A stretch of DNA of 64,000 nucleotides, from positions 124,001 to 188,000 of the forward strand of contig JAJYLB010000003.1 of the NCBI GenBank assembly GCA_021788095.1, written 5' to 3'. The notes under the pieces are model-generated. The model was given only the letters and a program-made list of their open reading frames with translations. It made no database searches and had not been told where the DNA came from. Positions 9,149 through 17,156 of the stretch are shown in pieces. How positions within the stretch are numbered: the stretch's first letter is position 1; each line of letters begins with the position of its first letter. The position numbers and the translations under genes were made by a program. Source of the DNA: Acidobacteriota bacterium. GTDB taxonomy: Bacteria > Acidobacteriota > Terriglobia > Acidiferrales > UBA7541.

Positions 9149-9531
9149 CGGGATTCTCCCTTTTGGTGGATCAGCGCAAGTTCGCGGCGAACCGCGGCGA
9201 CGATCTCGCTATCGTCGCGGCCGCCCAGGATCCATTGCGTCAAGGCAGACCGCAGCGGCTTGCGTAGCGCCTCCTCCTCGATTCGCGTTGGACGCTCGGA
9301 GGTGACGACGGTACCCGCGCCATGGCGCACGCGAAGAAATCCCTCCTCCTGCAACTGGCGATAGGCGACGGCAATCGTGTTGAGATTGACGCCGAGGTCG
9401 CCAGCCAACTGGCGCACCGAAGGCAGAGCCATGCCTTCGCGCAGCTCGCCGCTGGCGATGAGGGCTTTTACGCCATCGGCGATTTGCTGGTAGAGGGGGC
9501 GCTTATCGTCGGCATCAACGGTCAGGAACAT
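9145..9531 (-). CDS. GntR-family (YtrA-like) transcriptional regulator
   Basis: About 128 aa: an N-terminal winged helix-turn-helix (PLYQQIADGVKAL, then LPSVRQLAGDLGVNLNTI as the recognition part) with only a short C-terminal helical tail, as in the YtrA subgroup. I choose the ATG at 9529-9531 because it starts MFLTVDADDKRPLYQQI as in the family, and because the predicted promoter and operator lie directly upstream; a start at 9585 would run through them. The stop overlaps the membrane-protein start by four bases. Confidence 0.9.
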   Translation of the reverse strand: MFLTVDADDKRPLYQQIADGVKALIASGELREGMALPSVRQLAGDLGVNLNTIAVAYRQLQEEGFLRVRHGAGTVVTSERPTRIEEEALRKPLRSALTQWILGGRDDSEIVAAVRRELALIHQKGESR

Positions 9532-9550
9532 GGTGGCTCTTCTGTCTACT

Positions 9551-9585
9551 GTATGCATACTACATACTCTCGCGGGCCCTGTCAA
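9551..9585 (-). promoter_or_regulatory. Promoter with palindromic operator for the GntR operon
   Basis: On the minus strand a perfect TTGACA (9580-9585) and a TAGTAT -10 (9557-9562) are exactly 17 bases apart. A perfect 10-base palindrome GTATGCATAC (9551-9560) overlaps the -10 box and likely start site. The palindrome position fits an autoregulatory GntR operator. The leader would be only about 20 bases. Confidence 0.75.
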
Positions 9586-9786
9586 GCCCCTTCTTTCCGC
9601 GGCAATGCCTCAGAAGCCGTGAAGGAATCAACGGCCTCTCGCAAAGGCGCTCCGACGCGAGGAGGCACCGGAAGTTGTCTTTTTTGCTTTGCAGAACTTT
9701 GCGGCTTTGCGCCTTTGCGTGATGCTTTTCGCCTGCGGGCCATTGGATTGCCCTGGATAGCGGCGGGACGTATCCTAACGAGTCGA

Positions 9787-12700
9787 ATGCCAAGTCGGCG
9801 ACTCGGTATCGACGTGTGTTCTTCCATCGCCTGGCGGGGAATCCTGGCGCTGCTCGTCCTATTCGTTGCGAATCCCGGTGCGCGGGCAAGTCGCGTTCCG
9901 CAGGCCAACGAATCTTCCCTCCAGGGAACTTTGCGCGACGCGAAGGGTCGAGGGGTGGCGGGAGCCGTTCTCGAGCTGACCCTCCTGCGCCAAGGCTTCG
10001 GCGGGCAGGGATCCGTCGCCAGCGGTAAGGGCAAACCGACCGAGCCTCGGCGCGCTACCACGGGCCCAAACGGTTTCTTCGCATTCGCGGCCGTTCCGTC
10101 CGGGCCCTTCACCATCGCCGTGCGCTGGGCTGGCCGTACGAGCATCCCTACGCCTGCGCTTGAGATTCTGGCTGGCGGACAGGTGACGCTCCCGCTGGCC
10201 TTTACCACCGGGACAGGGTCGCTCCGCATTCAGCTTCAGGGTGTCGGCCCCTACAGCGGAGCCGCTCCGGCGGCGAGTCCGGCGAACTTGGGCAGCCGGC
10301 AGGTGTCGAATCTCCCGCTCGAACAGCGGGATTCGACCAAGCTGTTGCTCTTGGCAGCCGGCACGACCACCACTAGCGGCACGGGCGGAAACTTCACGCA
10401 GCAATACTCCATCCACGGGCAAAGGGGGACGCAAGCCGTCTTCGCGCTCGACGGGGCCGATACGACCGATCCCGAACTTGGAGGCGCCACCATCTCCGAA
10501 TTCAATCTGGACGCGATCCAGCAGATCGATTCACGGTCGGGCGTGATGCCGGCGTCGATCGGGGAGGGCGCTGCCGGCTACACCAACGTCATCAGCAAGT
10601 CCGGAACCGACCAGTTCCACGGAGTGCTATTCGAATTCCTGCGCAACTCCGCTTTGGACGCCCGGAACTACTTCGATCGCACCACGCTCGCCAGCCCGGG
10701 ACGGATTCCTCCCTTCCAGCGAAACGAATTCGGGTTGACGGCCGGCGGGCCCCTGCTCCTGCCGGGCCTCTACGACGGCCGCAGCCGCACGTTCTTTTTC
10801 TTCGAATACCAGGGATTGCGCCAGGTGCAGGGAACCACGCAGGTGCTTCCGGTTCCCACCGCCGAGGAAAGGCAAGGGCTGGATACCACCGCTTTCCCCG
10901 GCGACACTCTGTACGTGCCCATCGATCCTCAAATCCAGCCGTTGCTCGCGATCTATCCGCTTCCCAATGATCCCGGCGGCACGTACGGCGCTCGTACCTA
11001 CGCCACCGATTCGAAAGTGACGACCACGGACGACCAGTTTTCCGGCCGACTCGACCAGCGCATCTCTTCCCGGTCGCGCCTGATGGGCCGCTTCACCCTG
11101 GAAAACATCGTCGGCCCCACAACCAATCCCGCACAGACGGCCATCAGCCCCAGCTACGCCCAGCTCTTCTCCGAGGGCTACCGCAGCTTCGCGTTGAATT
11201 ACGTCCGCACGTCCTCGCCCAGCTTGACGATGGCCACCACGATAGGCTTTATCCGCAGCACGCCCCTCTATAGTTCGATCGACCAGATGCAGCCGGGAAT
11301 CACGTTCGCGAACAATCTTTACGTACCCATCGATTCCGAAGCGGGAGGCAGCCGGGGCACCTGGGGTAATCTGCTGCAAGTGCGGCAGACGGTCGCGGTC
11401 GTCCACGGCGTCCACAGTTTCCAGTGGGGTGCCGAGCTGCGGTTCAATCGCGATACGGCTGTTTTCGCTGGCAACGTCAATGGCTCGTACGGCTTTGGCG
11501 GCGGACCCGTGTATTCTCCCGTGGCCATTCCCTCGGCGAGCGGCAGCCACAATATCGCCGTGGGGCAGTTGTTGCCCGACACGGTAACGGCCTTTCTCAC
11601 GGCCACTCCGTACACCTACAACCGGACTGTTGGCGGTCGCGGTTTTCCGCAAGGCGATCGCATTGCCGAAGCGGGCATCGATCGGGAAGCCTACAACTTC
11701 TTTTTTCTGGACAACTGGCGAGTGACGCGTCGCCTGCTCGTCGATTACGGCCTTCGCTACGAAGTCGAGCCGGCGATCACCGAGCCTCACGACATGACTT
11801 CCGGGCCCATTTTCCTGGGATCGGGCGGAGTCCCAGTCCCCTACTACGCGCCCGGCGCCACCGAAGAACTCGTCGTCAATCCGCAGCCGGGTTGGTCCAC
11901 GGACTGGAACGGTTGGGGCCCGCGAATCGGTGTCGCCTGGCAAGTCCGCGAGAATACGATTGTCCATGCAGGCGCCGGAATCACCACTTTGCTCACTTTC
12001 CCGTTTCCCAATACCGCGCTCATGAATGGCTTCCCGTATGAAGTGCCCATCTCCGCGACGGCGCAATTCGGGAATCCGATTCCCTTCAGCGGTACCGTCT
12101 CGCCGCTCTTGCCTCCGGCCTTCTATACGCCGCAGGGAAATCCGGTGTATCCGAACGGGACGAGCATCGTCGCGCCCAATACCCCCGTCGACGTAACCCG
12201 ATTCGAACAGGATCTCGCCGCATTTTCCGGTCATCAGATTCAACCGGTAGAGATCCAAGGCCAATCGCGCGATTTCAAGAATGGCTACACGGTCACGTAC
12301 ACGCTGGGGATCCAGCAGGAATGGAGAGATTTTGCGCTGAGCGCAACCTACATCGGCATCGCGGGGGTGGGTCTTCAGGGCGTGCTGTTCCCCAACAATT
12401 ATGCCGGGGCATCGCCCGGTTTCGCTCCGTTCTCCATCCTGAATTCCTCCGGCCAGTTCATCGGTGGGTTCGGGCCGGAAACCGTATTCGCCAACGCCGC
12501 CCACTCCACTTACCATGCCGGCGAATTCGTTCTGCGCAGACTGCCGACGCGGTGGGGGCTTGGGTTCACTGCCAGCTACACGTTCAGCCGCTCCCTCGAC
12601 AACGCCATTTCCGGCTTCGGTGGCGGCGGTGGGTCGGGGCCCGTGATCGATGGCCGAGCCCAAAATCCGCAGGATCTGGGGCTCGAAAAGGGGCCGTCAT

Positions 12701-13296
12701 CCTCCAACGTACCCCAGAATTTGTCCTTCAGCGTCTCCTTCGAGCTGCCTTCTCCCGGCTCGGCGAGACCTGCGATTGCCCGAGCGATCGCGGCGGGATG
12801 GGAACTCATGGGTATCGGCCAGTTCAGCAGCGGCCTGCCGTTCTCGGTCTTCTCCGGCGTGCAGCAAACCGGCTATGGCGATGGCGGCGGCGACCGGCCG
12901 GACCAAATCGGAAACCCGGCGTTCTCGACCAGCCGGAAGATTCGCGAAGATTACTTCGGCCTTGGCGCCAATAACGCTTCCTATTTCTCGATTCCCATCC
13001 ACGTGCCGAATGGCTCCGGCCCTTTCGACGGCCGGCCGGGAACCTTGGGTCGGAACACCTTTGTCGGCCCGCCCCTACGCAATTTCGACATCGCGCTTTT
13101 CAAGGACTTCCCGTTGTCAAGACGAGGCACTCGGGAAGCGGAGAAACTCGAATTCCGTGCCGAAGCCTACAACATTCTGAACATCGTGAATTTCGGCTTG
13201 CCGAACAACGTCCTGACCGGCTCGGGATTCGGCATCATCGGCTCGACCTCGTCCAATTCCCGCCAGATGCAGTTCTCCCTCAAGCTGATGTATTGA
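9787..13296 (+). CDS. Oar-like TonB-dependent outer-membrane receptor
   Basis: 1169-aa protein with a signal peptide (basic start, hydrophobic core ILALLVLFVANPG, then ARAS). A carboxypeptidase-regulatory-like beta domain follows (about residues 38-140). Then come a plug domain (QYSIHGQRGTQAVFALDG, later VISKSGTDQFHG) and a large beta barrel ending in a terminal aromatic residue (QFSLKLMY). This is the layout of Oar-like receptors, found in many copies in Acidobacteriota; the ligand is unknown. The start at 9787 is chosen because it precedes the signal peptide; the frame is open from 9322 but that part overlaps the GntR gene and promoter. A short palindromic repeat (9988-10004) is translated inside the regulatory domain as RQGFGGQ. 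Confidence 0.9.
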   Translation: MPSRRLGIDVCSSIAWRGILALLVLFVANPGARASRVPQANESSLQGTLRDAKGRGVAGAVLELTLLRQGFGGQGSVASGKGKPTEPRRATTGPNGFFAFAAVPSGPFTIAVRWAGRTSIPTPALEILAGGQVTLPLAFTTGTGSLRIQLQGVGPYSGAAPAASPANLGSRQVSNLPLEQRDSTKLLLLAAGTTTTSGTGGNFTQQYSIHGQRGTQAVFALDGADTTDPELGGATISEFNLDAIQQIDSRSGVMPASIGEGAAGYTNVISKSGTDQFHGVLFEFLRNSALDARNYFDRTTLASPGRIPPFQRNEFGLTAGGPLLLPGLYDGRSRTFFFFEYQGLRQVQGTTQVLPVPTAEERQGLDTTAFPGDTLYVPIDPQIQPLLAIYPLPNDPGGTYGARTYATDSKVTTTDDQFSGRLDQRISSRSRLMGRFTLENIVGPTTNPAQTAISPSYAQLFSEGYRSFALNYVRTSSPSLTMATTIGFIRSTPLYSSIDQMQPGITFANNLYVPIDSEAGGSRGTWGNLLQVRQTVAVVHGVHSFQWGAELRFNRDTAVFAGNVNGSYGFGGGPVYSPVAIPSASGSHNIAVGQLLPDTVTAFLTATPYTYNRTVGGRGFPQGDRIAEAGIDREAYNFFFLDNWRVTRRLLVDYGLRYEVEPAITEPHDMTSGPIFLGSGGVPVPYYAPGATEELVVNPQPGWSTDWNGWGPRIGVAWQVRENTIVHAGAGITTLLTFPFPNTALMNGFPYEVPISATAQFGNPIPFSGTVSPLLPPAFYTPQGNPVYPNGTSIVAPNTPVDVTRFEQDLAAFSGHQIQPVEIQGQSRDFKNGYTVTYTLGIQQEWRDFALSATYIGIAGVGLQGVLFPNNYAGASPGFAPFSILNSSGQFIGGFGPETVFANAAHSTYHAGEFVLRRLPTRWGLGFTASYTFSRSLDNAISGFGGGGGSGPVIDGRAQNPQDLGLEKGPSSSNVPQNLSFSVSFELPSPGSARPAIARAIAAGWELMGIGQFSSGLPFSVFSGVQQTGYGDGGGDRPDQIGNPAFSTSRKIREDYFGLGANNASYFSIPIHVPNGSGPFDGRPGTLGRNTFVGPPLRNFDIALFKDFPLSRRGTREAEKLEFRAEAYNILNIVNFGLPNNVLTGSGFGIIGSTSSNSRQMQFSLKLMY
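9988..10004 (+). repeat. 17-bp dispersed repeat inside the receptor gene
   Basis: CGCCAAGGCTTCGGCGG. An identical 17-base copy lies inverted at 41196-41212 in an intergenic region. Ends CGCC/GGCG can pair. Here it is read in frame and lies in an extra loop of the receptor's regulatory domain. Confidence 0.6.
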
Positions 13297-13424
13297 TGAC
13301 TGGCAGCCGCAGATGTCGTCCTGAGCCCTCCTCCCTTCGATCCGCCGCGGCGGACTCAGGGCCGTGATCCCGCCGCTGCGGGGCGAACGCCGGTGGGCTA
13401 CCAAAAGCGCGCGGACCCGGCACC

Positions 13425-13530
13425 GGTAGCACAGGCATTCCTGCCTGTGCAGCGTTTGAGCTGGCGCGGGAAGAAGTGTGCACAGCCAAGTCCCGAATCC
13501 CGAACGTTCGGGACGGGAGGCTGTGCTACC
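13425..13530. repeat. Composite repeat element with 10-bp terminal inverted repeats
   Basis: The 106-base segment is bounded by GGTAGCACAG (13425-13434) and its exact complement CTGTGCTACC (13521-13530). Inside are a hairpin GCACAGGCA/TGCCTGTGC (13429-13450, loop TTCC) and a second stem GCACAGCC/GGCTGTGC (13480-13526). The second stem encloses the perfect 16-base palindrome TCCCGAACGTTCGGGA (13498-13513). Bases 13487-13519 are identical, inverted, to 22313-22345. The look is that of a small non-coding mobile palindrome lying between two convergent genes. Confidence 0.7.
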
Positions 13531-13586
13531 ACCGCCCTCTCGCTCCGAAGTGCGGGGGTTTTAGATTGCAGGATGAGCCGCCGCAG

Positions 13587-14378
13587 CTACTGCCACTCGC
13601 GGCGGAGCTGGGCGCGCTCGGTTTCCGGCATGCGGAACCACCCTTCGGCGAGATCGCGCACGCGCTCGAGCGCCGCTTGCATCTCTTCATGCTTCCGTTC
13701 GAGGCTGGCGCGGTCCGCGTCGGCCGCGACGCGGATGAGCGGCGCGATGATCATCACCGCGCGGGAGAAGAGATGAGGAATCTGGAAAAGGTCCCAGCTC
13801 CTCTCGAACGTATGGCCCCGCTCGACGCCGATGTGAAAAACCATGATGGGGAGGCCCGTCTTGCGCGCGAGCATGACGGAACCCGGCTTCGCCACGTAAC
13901 GCGGCCCGCGAGGGCCGTCGATGGTGAACGCGACGTCGTGACCCTCCGCGAGCCGCCCCGCCATCACCACCAGGCCGCGCAAGCCGCCTCGGCTCGAACT
14001 CCCTTGCGCCGTCAGATAGCCGAGCCGCTCGATGACCCGGCGCGTCCACTGGCCGTCGAAATTTGTGGTGTTCATCACCACCACCTGGCGATTCCGCCAC
14101 CACCACATCGCCGGGAAAATGGATCGGTGCCAAAACGCGCTGATCACCGGCCGATTCTCCGCATGCGAGCTTTCGTAATGGCGGTAGCCAAGGACTTCGA
14201 ACCGAAGCGTGGGCCCGATGGTGCGAACGAGCGCCGTGCCCAGCCAGCCAATCACGGGGATTTGGAGCCGCCGCCAGAGCGAAAGGCGGGGATAGATGAG
14301 GTCGTAATGGAGGTTGACGCGCGGCTCCACTCGATCGGATTCGGGAGCAGCGGGATCGCCGGCAGGGCGAGGCATCAC
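13587..14378 (-). CDS. DUF374 lysophospholipid acyltransferase-family protein
   Basis: 263 aa. Resembles the DUF374 branch of glycerolipid and lipid A acyltransferases: a basic/hydrophobic N-terminus (RLQIPVIGWLGTALVRTIG), then the FWHRSIFPAMWW segment with the likely catalytic His, and TIDGPRGPRYVAKPG further on. Membrane-associated acyl transfer to a lipid such as a lipid A precursor is the family-level expectation; substrate not determined. Transcribed in the same direction as pgeF, 74 bases downstream of it. A second ATG lies one codon in. Confidence 0.85.
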   Translation of the reverse strand: MMPRPAGDPAAPESDRVEPRVNLHYDLIYPRLSLWRRLQIPVIGWLGTALVRTIGPTLRFEVLGYRHYESSHAENRPVISAFWHRSIFPAMWWWRNRQVVVMNTTNFDGQWTRRVIERLGYLTAQGSSSRGGLRGLVVMAGRLAEGHDVAFTIDGPRGPRYVAKPGSVMLARKTGLPIMVFHIGVERGHTFERSWDLFQIPHLFSRAVMIIAPLIRVAADADRASLERKHEEMQAALERVRDLAEGWFRMPETERAQLRREWQ

Positions 14379-14411
14379 GCGTCAGTATACCCGGCGCTTG
14401 GCGAGTCTGTG

Positions 14412-14453
14412 TGTAACCTGTGCCCTGTAACCTCTGCCCTGTAACCTCTGCCC
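14412..14453. repeat. Three tandem copies of a 14-bp unit
   Basis: Unit TGTAACCTSTGCCC occurs three times head to tail, and the third copy touches the pgeF stop codon (14453-14455). Such a stretch is prone to length variation between strains. Confidence 0.75.
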
Positions 14454-15472
14454 TATCCCCGCTTCTTCCCAATCGCGGCCATGAGCCGTCCCGTATGCCC
14501 TCCTTCGCGCCGGTAGCTGAACAGCCAATCGGCTTGGCACGAGGTGCAGAGCCCGCAGACGAAAATCCGTTCCGCGGGCACACCCGCGCCTTCCAATTGC
14601 CAGCGATTGGCCGCGGCGAGATCCAGTCGGACTCGCTTGGGTCGCTCGTGTCCCGGGGGATCGTGCTGGAGCCAGGCAAATGGGGTCGGCTCGTCGCCGG
14701 TGGACAGTGCGGCGAACGGCCCGTCGAACCATTCCGCCGCCGAGGCGAATTGGCTGCCGAATTCATGGGCGACGTCCGGACCCACTTCGTAGCAACAGCC
14801 TTTAATCGTCGGCCCGATCGCGGCGACAACGTCCTCCGGGCGTGTTCCGAAATGCAGCCGCAGATCGCCGATCGTTTTCTGGGCGATGCGAGCCGCGGTC
14901 CCGCGCCAGCCGGCGTGAATGGCGGCGGCGACGCGCTTGCGCGTGTCGGCGAGCAGGATGGGCGAGCAATCGGCCGTCTGCACGGTGAGCAGAATTCCTC
15001 GCGCGCGCGTGGCCAGCGCGTCGCCACGTGCCGGCGCGCGATCGGCGGGCCCCGGAGCCGCGCCGGCCGGTGGTATTGTCGAGGTCCGCTTCCGCCCGCC
15101 CGACTGCCCGTCCCCGAAAATGCGCACCATCGAGGAATGAAATTGGCGCAAGCCGATATATCTCATCTGCGCGGCGTCTATCGCCGCAAAGAAGCGCCGC
15201 CGGTTCTCCTTCACGCGGCCCGGTTCATCCCAAGGGACGTGGCCGAGATTCAGCAAGCGCTCAGCGCCGGACTTTCGGGGTTCCGAGCCGTCTCGGCAGC
15301 TTACGCCGCCGATGCTCGTGCTGAACCCGTGCACGAGCCAGGGAATCCGGGCGAGCGGCAGCGCTTCGAGCACGATCACGCCTCCGCGCCGCCGCAGGCG
15401 CCAATCGGAAGGCAATGCCGGAGCCGATGGCTTTCGGCGAGAGCGTCTTCGGGTGGCAGGGCTGGGATTCAT
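14453..15472 (-). CDS. pgeF: Peptidoglycan editing factor / purine nucleoside phosphorylase (YfiH/LACC1 family)
   Basis: 339 aa. The multicopper-polyphenol-oxidase-like fold of this family carries purine nucleoside phosphorylase/adenosine deaminase activities, and in E. coli the homologue prevents misincorporation in peptidoglycan precursors. Visible motifs: LRQFHSS with a metal-binding His, the LTVQTADCSPILL segment with Cys, AAIHAGWRGTAA with His, and the C-terminal CTSCQADWLFSYRREGGHTGR. The ATG at 15470-15472 is chosen since a perfect -10 box lies just upstream (15490-15495); the frame is open 90 bases further. A basic Arg-rich N-terminal extension of about 40 residues is longer than usual. 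Confidence 0.9.
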   Translation of the reverse strand: MNPSPATRRRSRRKPSAPALPSDWRLRRRGGVIVLEALPLARIPWLVHGFSTSIGGVSCRDGSEPRKSGAERLLNLGHVPWDEPGRVKENRRRFFAAIDAAQMRYIGLRQFHSSMVRIFGDGQSGGRKRTSTIPPAGAAPGPADRAPARGDALATRARGILLTVQTADCSPILLADTRKRVAAAIHAGWRGTAARIAQKTIGDLRLHFGTRPEDVVAAIGPTIKGCCYEVGPDVAHEFGSQFASAAEWFDGPFAALSTGDEPTPFAWLQHDPPGHERPKRVRLDLAAANRWQLEGAGVPAERIFVCGLCTSCQADWLFSYRREGGHTGRLMAAIGKKRG

Positions 15473-15486
15473 GGGCAATTGCGCGC

Positions 15487-15518
15487 CCCCGATTATAGAA
15501 CCCCGAATGGGTATAATC
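15487..15518. promoter_or_regulatory. Symmetrical divergent promoter between pgeF and acpS
   Basis: A perfect 9-base inverted repeat, CCGATTATA (15487-15495) and TATAATCGG (15510-15518), places a consensus TATAAT on each strand: 15490-15495 for pgeF leftward and 15510-15515 for acpS rightward. Each arm's CCGATT lies near the -35 distance for the opposite promoter, so the two promoters interlock and one protein could control both. Confidence 0.6.
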
Positions 15519-15584
15519 GGCCCCGGCGCGGGCCCCAGCGCGACTTTTGGGCCTGTGCGCATAGGCAGCGGAGAAGGAGATGGG

Positions 15585-15965
15585 ATGATTGTCGGCCTGG
15601 GAGTCGATCTTGCCGAAGTGGACCGCGTGGAGGCCGCGATTGCGCGCTACGGGCAAGCCTTCCTTCAGCGCGTGTTCACTCCCGCGGAAATCCGCTATTG
15701 CGAACGCCACCGGAACCGAATCGAGCGCTATGCCGCTCGGTTCGCCGCCAAGGAAGCGGCGATGAAAGCACTCGGTACCGGCTGGCGGCGGGGCGTGCGC
15801 TGGGTGGATATCGAGGTCGCCAATCTCCCCGGCGGCCGGCCCACGCTCGTGCTCCACGGCCGAACGAAGGAACTGGCGGATGAAAAGGGTGTGCGGAACA
15901 TCGCCCTATCGCTCACCCACACCGCCGACCTTGCCTTCGCCATGGTCATTTTCGAGGGTGATTGA
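15585..15965 (+). CDS. acpS: Holo-[acyl-carrier-protein] synthase
   Basis: Transfers 4'-phosphopantetheine from CoA to acyl carrier protein. 126 aa, normal for the AcpS type. The magnesium-binding GVDLAEVDRV segment is at residues 6-15, and FAAKEAAMKALGTG, with the catalytic Glu and Lys, lies near 53-66. The C-terminus LSLTHTADLAFAMVIFE matches the family ending. The ATG at 15585 has a strong GAGAAGGAGA just upstream; the preceding ATG at 15580 is out of frame. Confidence 0.95.
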   Translation: MIVGLGVDLAEVDRVEAAIARYGQAFLQRVFTPAEIRYCERHRNRIERYAARFAAKEAAMKALGTGWRRGVRWVDIEVANLPGGRPTLVLHGRTKELADEKGVRNIALSLTHTADLAFAMVIFEGD

Positions 15966-16131
15966 CGCCGGTCCCAAAGCCGTGATCGCGGGTCCCTCTT
16001 ACATCCCCCACGACCTTTCGATCGTCTCTGTGTGCTCCGTGAGAAATTCCTAAGAACTGTCGTGCCTTTCGCCCTTCAAGTACGCGAGAGGAGGCTGGCC
16101 GGGCGCGAGCGGATGTTCTTGGCGCGGGGCA

Positions 16132-16557
16132 TCACTCGCAATAAATCCTCACCTTCTTGCCGTCCTCCTGGTCGACGTCCACGTTGATGTTTTCCAGGGC
16201 CTCGGCGAAGTCCTCATCCATGAGTCCATGAAGGCTGTTGATCCCAACGAAAATTCCCCGCTCCCTGAGCCGCTCGGCTACTTGCGCCGGCAGGAAGCTG
16301 AGCAATTGCCGGCTGTTACGCACGAAAGACAAAGGCATGCGCACATTGACATTCTTCTCGCCAGGGCGCTCGACTTGGATGCGTAAATAGCGCGGTTTTT
16401 TCGGCGACTCCCGCTCTGGGCCGGCTGTCTTGCCGGATTCGCCGACCGTGCCGGCGGCGCTCGGCGCGCCCAGCTTCTCGAGCAGGCGCTCAGCGTCTTC
16501 ACTCGTGATCTTACCCTCCTTGAACATATCCAGCACCTTTCGCGTCTCTTGCGACAT
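16132..16557 (-). CDS. SHOCT-like/YvlB-type domain protein
   Basis: 141 aa, no signal peptide. The first 30 residues (VLDMFKEGKITSEDAERLLEKLG) are a short helical SHOCT-like motif found at the start of YvlB-type proteins. A charged linker follows, then a domain beginning YLRIQVERPGEKNVNVRMPLSFVR, which resembles the repeated beta segments of those proteins. Function unknown. It lies 25 bases downstream of the DUF2089 gene and probably shares its transcript. The EEALEKLG ending of that neighbour resembles this protein's own N-terminal motif. Confidence 0.8.
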   Translation of the reverse strand: MSQETRKVLDMFKEGKITSEDAERLLEKLGAPSAAGTVGESGKTAGPERESPKKPRYLRIQVERPGEKNVNVRMPLSFVRNSRQLLSFLPAQVAERLRERGIFVGINSLHGLMDEDFAEALENINVDVDQEDGKKVRIYCE

Positions 16558-16582
16558 GGCGCTTGCCTCCTTCGCTTCGGAC

Positions 16583-17002
16583 TTAACCCAGTTTTTCCAA
16601 CGCTTCCTCGACCGTCAGCTCCCCTCGGGCTAACTGCTCGAGTACATACAAATTGGCGGATTTCTCTGGCGGGGCTTCAAAGGTCTTGTCCAGGGCGGCG
16701 GCGATGCGGTTCAGCCGGTTCTTGACGGTGGGGTAGCTGATGCCAAACAGGGCCTCCATCTTCTTGATCGAACCGTGATGGCGGACGAAGGCGATGACGA
16801 ATGCCTGGTCGTCGGTGCTGAGCTGGCCGAGCGGCGACAGCTCAAAGCTTCCCTCCATGCCGAGGCCGCAGCTTGGGCAGGACATTCGTGAAACCTCAAG
16901 TAGCTGATGACAATCGGGGCAAACAGCCTTGGAAATGTCCATGACGATCTGACTCTCGCGAAGAAGCGTAGTCAAATTCATAACGAAAGTCAAGTACGAC
17001 AT
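16583..17002 (-). CDS. DUF2089 family protein (zinc ribbon plus helix-turn-helix)
   Basis: Up to 139 aa. A zinc ribbon is formed by CPDCHQLL and CPSCGLG (about residues 28-47). It is followed by a helix-turn-helix-like stretch (VRHHGSIKKMEALFGISYPTVKNRLNRI), then a C-terminal ARGELTVEEALEKLG helix pair. Such proteins are likely DNA-binding regulators; this is inferred from the layout. Start is uncertain: ATGs at 17002, 16981 and 16942 are all in frame. No clear ribosome site precedes any of them, and the 17002 start would give an almost leaderless message from the promoter described upstream. The 16942 start gives a more usual length of about 119 aa. Confidence 0.82.
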   Translation of the reverse strand: MSYLTFVMNLTTLLRESQIVMDISKAVCPDCHQLLEVSRMSCPSCGLGMEGSFELSPLGQLSTDDQAFVIAFVRHHGSIKKMEALFGISYPTVKNRLNRIAAALDKTFEAPPEKSANLYVLEQLARGELTVEEALEKLG

Positions 17003-17004
17003 TA

Positions 17005-17045
17005 AGTTATTTAACTATCATTAGAATACATATTTATTTTGTAAA
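17005..17045 (-). promoter_or_regulatory. AT-rich promoter of the DUF2089 operon
   Basis: This short AT-rich island stands out from the GC-rich background. On the minus strand TTTACA (17040-17045) and TAATGA (17018-17023) are 16 bases apart. An inverted repeat AGTTA-TT-TAACT (17005-17016) lies at the predicted start site and could be an operator for the zinc-ribbon/HTH product. Confidence 0.5.
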
Positions 17046-17156
17046 GTCTAAAATCCTTGAATTCGAAAACATCCGCTACATCCCAAGACTCGCGCCGCAG
17101 GGAATTGTGGGGAGGATTTGAAGGGGAAAAGGACGCCGGACAAATCGAAATAGCTT

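Noticed and set aside
10627-12663. 678-aa minus-strand frame inside the Oar-like receptor
   Set aside because: Shadow of the receptor; no domain and no promoter or ribosome site.
14412-14453. CRISPR-like tandem repeat
   Set aside because: Units are 14 bases, directly abutting, without spacers, and no cas gene is present.
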